Positions 54,201-62,230 of a stretch of 64,000 bases of DNA are shown piece by piece. The stretch spans positions 248,001 through 312,000 of the forward strand of contig CAXXJA010000001.1 in the NCBI GenBank assembly GCA_963678555.2, read 5' to 3'. The notes under the pieces were generated by a model. The model worked only from the letters and a program-made list of their open reading frames with translations, was not told where the DNA came from and ran no database searches. Position numbers and translations under genes: made by a program. How positions within the stretch are numbered: the first letter of the stretch is position 1; each line of letters begins with the position of its first letter. Origin of the DNA: SABI01 sp963678555 (lineage in GTDB: Bacteria; Spirochaetota; Spirochaetia; Sphaerochaetales; Sphaerochaetaceae).

Positions 54201-57200
54201 TAGAGAGTACAGACATTCTCTGTGAACATCCTACCTATAAGGATGCTTATGCACTCGATATCAGGAAGGCGAGAATTTCTCTCCATCCCGAGGTCTATGA
54301 ATGCAATGTCTGTGGCAGGATATCCCCTCATCATATACATGGGAAATGTCTGACCCCGTCCTGTGAAGGAGAGATGGCAAAGCTTGACCAGAAGACTGTG
54401 GAACAGCTCTATGGTCATTCCCGGTCAAGGGATTTCCCGAAACTGGGTATGAGGACGGTTGAACACACGGCTCAGCTTGATCTCTCAGTTCTTTCCGAGA
54501 ATGAAGAACGTTTTACAAAAGGGGAAATCAACCTCCTGAGTTCCAGTACGACAATGGAACTTGGAATTGATATTGGAGGCCTTTCAACCGTTCTTCTTGC
54601 GAACTGCCCTCCGGGACCGAGCAATTACCTGCAGAGAGCAGGACGTGCAGGGCGAAGGTTAGACAGGACCTCTTATGTCCTTACCTGTGCACGGAAGATT
54701 CCACTCGACCGATACTTCTTTCTCCATCCGGATCTTTTTTTCACACGTAAGCCGCATGATCCTTATGTATCTCTCTCCAGCGATAAGATTGTCCTGAGAC
54801 ATATTCACTCCTATGTCCTTCGTGAATTCTTTCTTCACCTGACATTGACTCAGTCTGGAGTGAAAATACATCAGGGCAGTAACCCCCTCGGAGTCTATGG
54901 GAGAGTCGAATCATTCTTCGGCTATGATAAAGAACTGGTATCACTCGCTAAAACTCCCATAGAACTCATCCTCGAATGGTTCGATGATGATCCACAGATT
55001 CCTCAGCTTGATAAACTCTTGGAGAAGAGTAATCTCGCACTCTCATTCAACAGGGAATTCCTTTTACATGAGATGAAAGAATTCTTTGAGGATCGGTATG
55101 AGGATATCACTAATTATATAGGGAGTCTTGATTCAGTGATTGCAAAGGAGCAGAATCCTAAACGTAAAAGTGCTCTCGAGTACCATAGACGGGATCTTCT
55201 CAGCAAGGATCTGGTCGGATTTCTGATTGACTTCTCGTTCCTTCCCAAGTATGGATTCCCTGTTGATGTCTCATTTCTGAATACGTACAACAGCAAGAGT
55301 ACGTATAGAGACCAAATGAGTAAAAACCCCGAAAAACGAAACAGTGAGTTCAGGCTCTCTCGAGGAAGCGAGATGGCGATTTCCGAATATGCACCGGGGA
55401 CTGAAATCGTAGCGGGTAAGAAGCTTCTCAGATCGAGAGGAATAAGCCTCGATTCGATATTCGGTTATGAGTCTATCGATACCAGTCGGAAACTTGAACG
55501 GCTCAGCTATTCTATCTGTAATAGATGTGGTCATTTCTTTACAGTCCCTGCGGCAGATGAAATGAAATCCTGTCCTGTATGCGGTCTGCAGATGAAAAGG
55601 AGTAGGGCATCAATCGATGAAGAAGAAATGATACCGAAAGGAGAAAACCGTAGGCATACAGCAATACTCCCGAAAGGATTCCGCGTAGATTTTCACGAAG
55701 AACAACCTTTCGCTCCGAACAAGGTTGAACGAACATTCAATACCGTGACATACCATCCTGAATTGACGGCTGATTCTAAAGACTTTATTCAGATTGTTCC
55801 TGATGTGCTGAGTGTCGCTTCTTATACGTCCATTGTCTTTCATGCAATCAATCTGGGACCGAGAAAACTCGGATATGCAATCTGTGACAGCTGCGGTCGG
55901 GCAGCCCCAGAGACTGAATTCTTGAAGGGTAAAAATCCTCTTGCAGATCATAAAAAGCTGTATGGTCCCCGATCATGCAAAGGTCATCTGTCTCGGCATC
56001 TCAGCCTGGTATCACGGTTCACGACCGATGCTATTCAACTCAGGTTCGAGCGTAAGCATTTCCCCATTTTCGAAGACCTCGAGACAGCCCGATCCTTTGT
56101 GGAAACGTTCGCTCGATGTCTCCAGCTCGCCGCCGCGAAGTACCTGGGAATTGATGGACGCGAGTTGAAGTTTCTGGTTCAGAATTACTGGAATCAGGAA
56201 TCACGGTCCTGGAAGGGGGACTTTGAGGTCATCCTTTACGATAATGTTCCCGGTGGGGCAGGCTATTCGACCATGATTCGTGAACTTTTCTGGGATTCCT
56301 CGTTCTATGAGTATCTTCTGGAATCAACGGAATGTCCTGATGATTGTTCTTCTGCATGTCCGGCGTGTCTCATCACCTACACGAAGGAACAGAACGGAGA
56401 GATCAATTATAACCGACACCTGGTGCGTGAATTTCTTGAATCGAGCCAGATTACCTCTTTCTTCAAGAATTACCTTGGAACGATTCGACCTGCACTGGGT
56501 GATCATGTGGTCGATAATATCATGCAGGACGCCGTAACATTACTTAGGGGTAAGAGCCAGGGTGTCGTAACATTGTATTTTTCGAGTTTCAGGGAAGAGG
56601 ATTTCTCGATCACAGGAGAAAAGTTCGGGGCGTTGCTTGAGCTTGCAAAAACGGGAATCAAGGTGACTATTGCCTTCCCCGACGCACCTGCAGCAACAGT
56701 TCTTCGTCAAATGATGGAAAATATGCGATATGCAAAATCGTATGTTCCTGACAGTCTTTGGTTCAAGACAGCAATGCTTCGGCGGGAAGACTCTGTCCTC
56801 GCACTCATAGAGACTGATTCGCAGCGGTACGTGTATCATTCGTATGCGGATCAGCTATCTACACAGAATCCTTTTTCCCCATTCCCGTATGTTCGAACAT
56901 ATGAAAGTCCAGACAGAGAATCTCCGATAACAGGAGGTGCTGATTGGAATCCTCCACGGGATGGACAGGGTATGCAGAATTATAGATTTAAGCCAATGCG
57001 CATTGATTCTGTTAAAGATATTCATCTGTGGAAAAAACTCTGCAATCGATTCTCCCTTGTGGCGACAAAACGGGTCAGGAAAATCATCTATGCAGACCGA
57101 TACCTCTTCAATTTCAGTGAGAATATCTGCTTATTGCTTATGATCGAGGATATGATTCGTACACCTGATATCGAGGTTAGCCTTGTTCTTGATGGGCGAA

Positions 57201-57625
57201 GAATGTCCAACGGTGACCTGGTTTTCAATGACCGAGGAGAGCAGAAGAGAATACTCCAGAGGCAAATTGATTTGGCAGAAATGGGGCCTCTAAACCTTCG
57301 CTGTTTCGTTACAACACATGGAAGTCTTCAGAACGACCCTGGAAGTGCTCATGCGCGTGAGATGTGGATAGAGTATGAGGATGGATCAACGACGGCTCTT
57401 TCTTTTGATTCGGGAATGTCAATGATTCGACCGTTCGTAGATCGGTACTGGGCTCAGGAACGAATTCCTTTCAGGGAGATGATGATTGAAATGGAGAGGA
57501 AGAACAGGAAACCTTCTTACCAGGATTCTCTTGTATTTAAATACCCTGATGAAGATGAGAGTGAATCTCTAAAGGATAGATTTTTGATAGCTGTCAAGGG
57601 AAAACGTTTGGATGAACTGAAATGA
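51257..57625 (+). CDS. druE: DruE-like DUF1998 helicase of a Druantia type III-like system
   Basis: A 2122-residue DEAD/H helicase. GGAGGT six bases upstream fixes ATG 51257, which overlaps the end of the DruH-like gene by eight bases. Walker A 'SGTGSGKT' is near 152, 'ILDEAHTY' near 296 and 'FATSATLG' near 333. Zinc-ribbon clusters follow near 507-600 (CPACG, CKRCG, CSHCG), then 'GIDIGG...QRAGRAGRR' near 1097-1132. The C-terminal DUF1998/MrfA-like zinc module runs from 'CNRCGHF...CPVCG' to 'NVPGGAGY...CPDDCSSACPACL' (~1415-1710). About 400 more residues follow with no clear motif. DruE is the common component of all Druantia types and is thought to act on phage DNA. The stop codon lies inside a short sequence that also occurs at ~17.6 and ~20.7 kb. 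Confidence 0.82.
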   Translation: MFDAHKTELEIKKNVVDFVLDWKNLKDEDVRDNVRALWSSATPQEGSILSELLVENNYSFITDEDAPTIETLDPEFFSEFLKQMRCVEDILASGEMPRLKNGRQYFEGVKDLQRAFLAKVEKQWFSRKYVLFHHQVRAMKAAIQGKDFILSSGTGSGKTESFLFPTVAKLLNETDEERKNPGIRVLIIYPMNALINNQISRLQALLGVQDPSRPPIRFALYNSKLEENRKRYKTYTEQEADYSGWPDLQVIDRRELRENPPHILVTNYSMLEYALIRPKDMPLFLPERQKLHTIILDEAHTYIGAMAAEISLLLRRVLIAFGKESRDVQCFATSATLGDPEKDGGQTLREFAADLFSKELDSIEYISGERILPFSAESGKNSVSVSAILSALHMLETMGDADGLAYLLGTFPDVRSQSLPDALYQIFVSNKYIVRFINSLAKQPYRISEVARLIGLGKDTGRIPEAFLFVKYLSVIKSAHPDAPLIKVRLHSVVEAPSGVYVCPACGTYYGSYRDTCSNPDCLNSEVRELVVCKRCGEPYLLHHKGTDDKSRPIDWFHDIDASRLSLTTLDHQSSDVTACSHCGAAGEKGGSSSDDDEVLLDDREVTDPESVLYTKMFFQPISVSMELVQKIVIDTLYANLESHPKDSGHLPGEGRRLLTFSDSRQGAARLPTGIDWIHENYLGTRLMYDAVKSLLEGDNDSSTPSIESSFSDPGVNWVKFLNTGDSVEQIIKAVTELPSEQRHDAMKAEIDRRKLPFSSGHYESTHLIDDIMKLLGESESLSISFEEGIQALSDSEKLTEMVGIFDQIDDNDIRRSDNTRRNISYWLMGRSLGMMTTSRYFPENVGLVHITFPQIEGLAETLKGKAEFNGFSASIISEILHALVLRMRDTATLYIDYPRRGDESLLRQAAEYIFQNVVLNKFMVLERTMVPEETSMVSAWYNLKSEKETAAIQLMKKAAGNKQLSLGDARNMIAAAWSAMIESTDILCEHPTYKDAYALDIRKARISLHPEVYECNVCGRISPHHIHGKCLTPSCEGEMAKLDQKTVEQLYGHSRSRDFPKLGMRTVEHTAQLDLSVLSENEERFTKGEINLLSSSTTMELGIDIGGLSTVLLANCPPGPSNYLQRAGRAGRRLDRTSYVLTCARKIPLDRYFFLHPDLFFTRKPHDPYVSLSSDKIVLRHIHSYVLREFFLHLTLTQSGVKIHQGSNPLGVYGRVESFFGYDKELVSLAKTPIELILEWFDDDPQIPQLDKLLEKSNLALSFNREFLLHEMKEFFEDRYEDITNYIGSLDSVIAKEQNPKRKSALEYHRRDLLSKDLVGFLIDFSFLPKYGFPVDVSFLNTYNSKSTYRDQMSKNPEKRNSEFRLSRGSEMAISEYAPGTEIVAGKKLLRSRGISLDSIFGYESIDTSRKLERLSYSICNRCGHFFTVPAADEMKSCPVCGLQMKRSRASIDEEEMIPKGENRRHTAILPKGFRVDFHEEQPFAPNKVERTFNTVTYHPELTADSKDFIQIVPDVLSVASYTSIVFHAINLGPRKLGYAICDSCGRAAPETEFLKGKNPLADHKKLYGPRSCKGHLSRHLSLVSRFTTDAIQLRFERKHFPIFEDLETARSFVETFARCLQLAAAKYLGIDGRELKFLVQNYWNQESRSWKGDFEVILYDNVPGGAGYSTMIRELFWDSSFYEYLLESTECPDDCSSACPACLITYTKEQNGEINYNRHLVREFLESSQITSFFKNYLGTIRPALGDHVVDNIMQDAVTLLRGKSQGVVTLYFSSFREEDFSITGEKFGALLELAKTGIKVTIAFPDAPAATVLRQMMENMRYAKSYVPDSLWFKTAMLRREDSVLALIETDSQRYVYHSYADQLSTQNPFSPFPYVRTYESPDRESPITGGADWNPPRDGQGMQNYRFKPMRIDSVKDIHLWKKLCNRFSLVATKRVRKIIYADRYLFNFSENICLLLMIEDMIRTPDIEVSLVLDGRRMSNGDLVFNDRGEQKRILQRQIDLAEMGPLNLRCFVTTHGSLQNDPGSAHAREMWIEYEDGSTTALSFDSGMSMIRPFVDRYWAQERIPFREMMIEMERKNRKPSYQDSLVFKYPDEDESESLKDRFLIAVKGKRLDELK

Positions 57626-57655
57626 TGTGTGTCGTGCAACAAATTATTGAAATAT
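57617..57655. repeat. Short shared sequence overlapping the druE stop codon
   Basis: CTGAAATGATGTGTGTCGTG and the following ACAAATTAT-like bases closely match 17609-17645 and, less well, 20656-20690, both downstream of the duplicated small-gene tails. Here the repeat supplies the last codons and TGA of the DruE-like gene. Three copies at gene ends suggest a recombination junction. Confidence 0.5.
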
Positions 57656-57669
57656 AAGGAGATAATGCC

Positions 57670-57834
57670 ATGAAATTCACCTGTTTAAAATGCGAAGAGA
57701 AAGAGTTCTCTATAGATGTTCCAGAGATGCTGAAGGATAAGTTACCTATCAACATTATTTGCCCTAGATGTGAATCTACCAATGTAATAACTATTCTTAA
57801 TAATGAAGAAATTGAGATAAGCCTTAAATACTAA
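57670..57834 (+). CDS. 54-residue zinc-ribbon protein
   Basis: ATG 57670 is preceded by AAGGAG. The product has two CxxC knuckles, 'CLKC' (5-8) and 'CPRC' (31-34), spaced as in a minimal zinc ribbon, and an acidic tail. It lies 44 bases past the DruE-like gene and 37 before the nuclease-like gene in the same direction. Small zinc ribbons often bind nucleic acids or mediate protein contacts; its relation to the Druantia-like genes is open. Confidence 0.6.
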   Translation: MKFTCLKCEEKEFSIDVPEMLKDKLPINIICPRCESTNVITILNNEEIEISLKY

Positions 57835-57871
57835 TCAAAATGGTGAACCAATAGCCAGCAAGGAGGACATG

Positions 57872-58876
57872 ATGGCAATATATGAACTTGATAATGATAC
57901 AATCGGGAAAATCGCTCCAACCTCATTTACCGCTGAAGGGGTATGGGAAAGGAAGCATTTACAATCTGCTTTCAAGAAGGATATTGAAGCAGTAGCACCT
58001 GGTTGTCTAGTGATAGCAGAGGAATTCTCAGAATGGGCCGAAAGTAAGAGAAGAATTGACCTGTTAGCTCTAGATAGTTCGGCTAATCTTGTTGTAGTGG
58101 AGTTGAAGAGAAATGAGACTGGAGAACACATGGAACTTCAGGCAATCAGATATGCATCAATGGTATCAACTCTCACCTACAAGAATGCAGTAAAGACCTA
58201 CCAGCGGTATATAGATGACAATAATCTAGACCTTGAGGCTGAAAAAAGCATGTTGGAGTTTCTTAATTGGGATGAGCCTCAAGAGGATGATTTTAACAAT
58301 GAAGTAAGAATTATTCTTGTTTCTGCAGACTTCTCTATAGAACTCACAACCTCTGTTTTATGGCTTAATCAATATTCACTTGATATCTCATGTGTCAGAG
58401 TAATCCCCTACAAGAATGGAGATCAACTTCTGCTGGATATACAGCAGATTATCCCATTGCCTGAGGCTGAAGAGTATCAGACTAAGTATAAACAAAAAGA
58501 AGAGGAACAAAGACAGCATAGGATTTCTGATAAAGATTACACCAAATACAATTTTAATGGGGTAGAATACAATAAGCGGAAACTTGTTTTGGCAGTGATA
58601 AAATATTGGATTGAAAAGAATAATCCACTTGATCTTGCTGAACTTGTAACTTCCTTCCCTCAAGAATTACATGGAGGTGATCTTTTTGTAAGAGTTGAAC
58701 AGGCAAAAGACATATACACACGACACGGAATTCAAAGACATTTTCTGAAAGATGATGAACTGATTCACTTTGAAAATGGGACTTGGTTTGCTCTTTCTAA
58801 CCAATGGGGCAAAGGATGCATAGATGAATTTATTGCACATGCTAAGGGATTAGGTCTGGAAATCATAGAATCCTGA
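57872..58876 (+). CDS. NucS/DUF91-like PD-(D/E)XK nuclease-fold protein
   Basis: A 334-residue protein. 'EEFSEWAESKRRIDLLALDSSANLVVVELKRNETGEHMELQAIRYASMVS' (~52-100) has the D...E-x-K core (I-D-L-L...V-E-L-K) and following helix of NucS/EndoMS-type C-terminal nucleases. The remaining two thirds are helical and end in a region around 'GGDLFVRVEQAKDIYTRHGIQRHF'. AGGAGG precedes the ATG; an ATG three bases earlier is also possible. Family members cleave mismatched or branched DNA, and many related stand-alone proteins in defence islands are uncharacterised. It follows the zinc-ribbon gene and may form a two-gene unit with it. Confidence 0.72.
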   Translation: MAIYELDNDTIGKIAPTSFTAEGVWERKHLQSAFKKDIEAVAPGCLVIAEEFSEWAESKRRIDLLALDSSANLVVVELKRNETGEHMELQAIRYASMVSTLTYKNAVKTYQRYIDDNNLDLEAEKSMLEFLNWDEPQEDDFNNEVRIILVSADFSIELTTSVLWLNQYSLDISCVRVIPYKNGDQLLLDIQQIIPLPEAEEYQTKYKQKEEEQRQHRISDKDYTKYNFNGVEYNKRKLVLAVIKYWIEKNNPLDLAELVTSFPQELHGGDLFVRVEQAKDIYTRHGIQRHFLKDDELIHFENGTWFALSNQWGKGCIDEFIAHAKGLGLEIIES

Positions 58877-59702
58877 AGTCTGACCTGAGTTTGAATACAG
58901 GTAAGGTGAGGATCTCCAAGGGAAAGATATCGAATATGACTTCCCCTCTGTTGATCTAAACTGGTCAAGAGCCAGATAGACACTGAGGGGGTAAATTTGA
59001 AAATTCCACCAATGCTTCTACTCCAATGCCACAGCTTTCACTCATGATCCTCTCAGAAACAGAATGAAAAGCTCTAGATCTGGTAACCAAGTACGAAATT
59101 ACATGGACCTGCGTCCAAACCGTAATACCAGAACCGGAGCTTCTGTACGAAAATCATAATAACCCTCTCGGTGCTTCTAAACCGATTGTGGCGCGAACAC
59201 CAGACGGACACCGGAGAGAATGTCAACCAAGGACCACCAGTCATGTTAAAAGGCTCTCAAAGTCCGTTTGCCTCTACCAGAACTTACCAGTTTGAAGTAT
59301 TCATGCAGGACTAAAAAGAGAGCCTGATTGACCAGATCGGGCTAACAAGTCCCGGAGGTCAATCAGACTCTCTTAACAACATTAAAGATACCACACTTCT
59401 TCTGATCCTTCCAGAGTTGAAATCCCTTTACATTCTTGAATATTCAGAAAAGGAGTCTGATACCTAGTCCGGTCCTGCACCCAAAACAGGGGGATTTTCA
59501 GACTCTTTAAACCGTGAAAGAATACTGAGAATCCCTGCTCCCGCAACATCAAGCACGGCATCCCAGGCGTTCTCCTCTCCTAAAAAGGAACTCTGTTGGA
59601 GGTAGGCAGGTGAACAAAGTCCGGTCGCTCCACAGAATCCCTAAGTTCTACATATTTTCTCCCGCTATGCAGGATTTGTCGAGCCCATGAATGTCAGAGA
59701 TA
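58877..59702. other. Gene-free junction (~830 bp) at right border of the defence island
   Basis: No coding frame is convincing. The second copy of the structured repeat occupies about 59169-59420. The rest shows no tRNA, terminator or obvious direct repeat. It separates plus-strand defence genes from the minus-strand phage-like module. Confidence 0.6.
59169..59420. repeat. Structured dispersed repeat, copy B
   Basis: Counterpart of 23350-23610. The hairpin at 59316-59374 is stronger here: AAGAGAG-C-CTGATTGACC pairs perfectly, apart from one C/A mismatch, with GGTCAATCAG-A-CTCTCTT, and encloses the same CGGG/CCCG stem and CTAACAAGT loop. Flanking sequence such as 'GGTGCTTCTAAACCGAT' is also conserved. 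Confidence 0.65.
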
Positions 59703-60245
59703 CTACTCATCCTCTGACTTTGTCCGACCGAGCAGCTTATTCGTCATTGCCCGGATCTCGTCACTGATCCTGTGTGCAACGGGATCTCCTTTTGTTTCTC
59801 TGTTCATTTCCGCTTCGTCCGGAAGCGAGTAGTTGATAACAGCCTTCTCAAGCTCCATTCCGGTCTTGATATAACGCAGGAGATCCTGATGCGATAGGGC
59901 CGAGGGATCTACTTCCTCAAGAGCGGAGAGTCCCTTAAACTGAAGACTCTTTGCCTGTTCGATATGACGCTTGGTCATCTCAATCCTATGAACATAGAGA
60001 GCTCTCCAGCGCTCCTTCTCAACAAAATCATCGTACTCGCGGCAACGTCTCACCCAGTTGTGGTTCAGGGACCATCTAGTGAGAATGGATCGCTTTCCGT
60101 ATTTTCCGTCACACTCTTCTACCACCCTCATCACACTACGGGTGATACCGAGATCCCGGTAGGCACAGAAAGCAGCATATGCCTTGGTTGACTCTCCGGG
60201 TTGTCGGTGCCAGCTCTGATGGTTATCACGACTGTTTTCTTTCAT
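59703..60245 (-). CDS. Terminase-small-subunit-like phage protein
   Basis: A 180-residue protein starting at ATG 60245 with GAGG upstream. The central 'RSILTRWSLNHNWVRRCREYDDFVEKERWRALYVHRIEM' matches the DNA-binding region usual in phage small terminases and related packaging proteins, in which a helix-turn-helix is followed by '...WVxRxxxYD'. The start overlaps the end of the preceding small gene by 20 bases. It is the last gene of a compact minus-strand module. A packaging or host-DNA recognition role is inferred from this resemblance; no large terminase is visible in the window. Confidence 0.55.
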   Translation of the reverse strand: MKENSRDNHQSWHRQPGESTKAYAAFCAYRDLGITRSVMRVVEECDGKYGKRSILTRWSLNHNWVRRCREYDDFVEKERWRALYVHRIEMTKRHIEQAKSLQFKGLSALEEVDPSALSHQDLLRYIKTGMELEKAVINYSLPDEAEMNRETKGDPVAHRISDEIRAMTNKLLGRTKSEDE

Positions 60246-60456
60246 GAATAACCTCAATCAAGGAGTAATGAATGATGGCCACTTTCTTAAGATCGATCGC
60301 CAGTTTCAGTCCTAGTAGACACTGATCTAAAGTCATTTCCATATCCTTATGTGTAGCCATAAACTGCTTGCAATCTTTGAGTATCGTATTTGTTGTCTCC
60401 ATAAGTTGCGTGATGTTTTGATCAAGTCTAGATTCAGTGCTTCCTGACTCAGCCAT
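60226..60456 (-). CDS. Small helical phage-module protein
   Basis: This 76-residue protein starts at the ATG with GGGAGGAT upstream. It is predominantly helical ('SRLDQNITQLMETTNTILKDCKQFMATHKDMEMTLDQCLLGLKLAIDLKKVAIIHYSLIEVIHE') with heptad-like spacing, suggesting a small coiled coil. It is tightly packed between the DnaC-like loader and the terminase-like gene, with overlapping ends. The family is not recognised. Confidence 0.55.
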   Translation of the reverse strand: MAESGSTESRLDQNITQLMETTNTILKDCKQFMATHKDMEMTLDQCLLGLKLAIDLKKVAIIHYSLIEVIHERKQS

Positions 60457-60469
60457 AAGATTATCCTCC

Positions 60470-61267
60470 CTAGTAATTTCTTGTGTTCCAGGAGCATGAG
60501 CAAAGTATCGCTCCAAGTTTCCTCTTGAAGGAATCATCGTATTTCCCCATAAATTCCTCTGTAGTAAGGTTTCCCGCTATGATAGTCTTCTTCCCGTTCA
60601 TCGACCTATTGTCTATGATCTCGTAGAGCGTCTGTGATTCGTGCTCGGTCCAGCTGGATCTTCCGATCTCGTCGATCCCCAGTACATCCACATTCGAATA
60701 CCGGTCAATGATCTGACTCTCGGTGGGAAGATCCTTTCTCCCGAGGTAGCTCTCGTGGATCTCGCGGTAAATCTGCCGCTCATTGACGTATCGTGCACTC
60801 TTCCTTTCCCGGGCAAGAGCCTTCAATGCTGCGGTTATCAGGTGAGTCTTCCCTACTCCAGTCTTGCCTATGAGTGCCAGTGACTGAATCTCACCGTTCA
60901 CGAAGAGGATCACCTTGTTTCTCACCTTATGCTTCATCGTCTCAGAGCTCCTGTCAGAATCAGTTGTGATGAATCCGTTGACGGTGCAGGAAGCAAACTT
61001 CGCGGGGATCCCGATCTCTTCGATCCGGAGACCGACACGGGAATCCTTCATCATCTTGACTCCTTCGCGGATACTGTCCTCGTTCCGACACTCAGGACAT
61101 CCGAGTAGCGGAAGCTCAATCTCCGTCCCGTCCTCGAAGGTCTGAACAAGCCGGTTATTGGTGTAGGGTCCGTGACTCTCGCAGAATCCTGAAACGACCT
61201 CAACGATCCTGAAATCTTTGTGAGTGGCCAGGAACTGTTTCATAAACTCAGAAGTTGATTGGTTCAT
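60470..61267 (-). CDS. DnaC/IstB-like replicative helicase loader ATPase
   Basis: A 265-residue AAA+ protein. ATG 61267 is preceded by GGAGGAAAGGG. A CPEC-type knuckle near residue 57 ('LLGCPECRNE') precedes the ATPase: Walker A 'IGKTGVGKTHL' near 137, Walker B 'DVLGIDEIGRSS' near 195 and sensor 'IIAGNLT' near 232, the layout of DnaC-like loaders encoded by phages and plasmids. The gene overlaps the DUF4373-type replication gene by 20 bases, so the two act together to recruit the host helicase to the element's origin. Confidence 0.8.
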   Translation of the reverse strand: MNQSTSEFMKQFLATHKDFRIVEVVSGFCESHGPYTNNRLVQTFEDGTEIELPLLGCPECRNEDSIREGVKMMKDSRVGLRIEEIGIPAKFASCTVNGFITTDSDRSSETMKHKVRNKVILFVNGEIQSLALIGKTGVGKTHLITAALKALARERKSARYVNERQIYREIHESYLGRKDLPTESQIIDRYSNVDVLGIDEIGRSSWTEHESQTLYEIIDNRSMNGKKTIIAGNLTTEEFMGKYDDSFKRKLGAILCSCSWNTRNY

Positions 61268-62138
61268 CCCTTTCCTCCTTATGTTTTTCCCAGTACTCCT
61301 CTGCTTCGGCCAAAGCTCGGATTCTGTCTGCCTCAAATCTTTCACTGTTCCCGAGGGTTCGCTGTGAAGGTTTCTGGAACCCGCAGGGAGGGACCTTCAC
61401 GTTCTGGTCCTGAGCCCTAGTCAGCCAGGCGTTCGCAAAGCGCAGCACGTCCTTTTTCTGGTTTTTCTTGTTGCTCATGAGCCATGCCTTCATCTTGTTG
61501 AGCTCGGCCATGACGTTCACTGCCGGGTATGCTGCAGAGAAGGTTTCGATCTTATCCTGTGTGATAGGGAATTCCTTTCCGCCGAGTTGAGGAAGAATGA
61601 AAATTGGATCCTTCACCTCATCGCCGACCGAGAGCGAGTCATCGCTCTGGGCGAGATCTTTTTTTCTATTCTTTTCTTTCTTCTTTTCTCTTCTATTCTT
61701 TTCTAGCATGACATTGTCAGTGGTTTTTGTGACAGAGTCATGACTTCTGCTTCTAATATCATGACTGTCTTTCGCATCCTGAATCATTTTCCTGAATGTT
61801 GTGTTGCCTGTCATAGATGAATCGAGCCGTCTTATCATCTTTGGACATGTCACAAGATCTCCTCTCAACTCAAACAAATTTAGGTCGATGATTGTATGCA
61901 TAATGCCCTCCACAATATCCTGTCCAGATTGGCCCCCATTACCGACAATTCTGAGATTATCGGCAATAATTTCACTGTCATGCTCAAGTTCAAAGGTAAC
62001 ATTCTGGTTGCTCACATTTCCGGCTATGAGTTCTAAACAATGAAAATAGACTGCATACCCGACAGCACCATGACGAATGATGAGCTTTTTAATCTTTGCA
62101 TCACTTGAAGCATTTGAATCATGTTTAAACCATTTCAT
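61248..62138 (-). CDS. DUF4373-type (Lin1244/Lin1753-like) replication protein
   Basis: A 296-residue protein. The N-terminus 'MKWFKHDSNASSDAKIKKLIIRHGAVGYAVYFHCLELIA' is characteristic of the Lin1244/Lin1753 domain, a winged-helix module of phage and plasmid replication initiators. A lysine-rich linker ('REKKKEKNRKKDLAQSD') separates it from a C-terminal DnaD-like helical segment ('FSAAYPAVNVMAELNKMKAWLMSNKKNQKKDVLRFANAWLTRAQ'). Followed by a DnaC-like loader, this is the standard replication cassette of temperate phages and some integrative elements. Its start overlaps the end of a 31-codon ORF as ATGA. Confidence 0.8.
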   Translation of the reverse strand: MKWFKHDSNASSDAKIKKLIIRHGAVGYAVYFHCLELIAGNVSNQNVTFELEHDSEIIADNLRIVGNGGQSGQDIVEGIMHTIIDLNLFELRGDLVTCPKMIRRLDSSMTGNTTFRKMIQDAKDSHDIRSRSHDSVTKTTDNVMLEKNRREKKKEKNRKKDLAQSDDSLSVGDEVKDPIFILPQLGGKEFPITQDKIETFSAAYPAVNVMAELNKMKAWLMSNKKNQKKDVLRFANAWLTRAQDQNVKVPPCGFQKPSQRTLGNSERFEADRIRALAEAEEYWEKHKEERDEPINF

Positions 62139-62230
62139 CTTATAACCTCTCTGCCGTACATTCGGATAATCTTCCGCACCTTGGGATGGTCAACGAAATT
62201 AAGGGAGAGGCGCATATCATCTTTAGCCAT
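62135..62230 (-). CDS. 31-residue ORF coupled to the replication gene
   Basis: The product 'MAKDDMRLSLNFVDHPKVRKIIRMYGREVIR' overlaps the next start codon as ATGA. The segment 'DHPKVRKIIRMYG' echoes the opening helix of DUF4373 proteins ('DAKIKKLIIRHG'), so it may be a remnant of a duplicated replication gene or a true micropeptide that couples translation. Confidence 0.4.
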   Translation of the reverse strand: MAKDDMRLSLNFVDHPKVRKIIRMYGREVIR

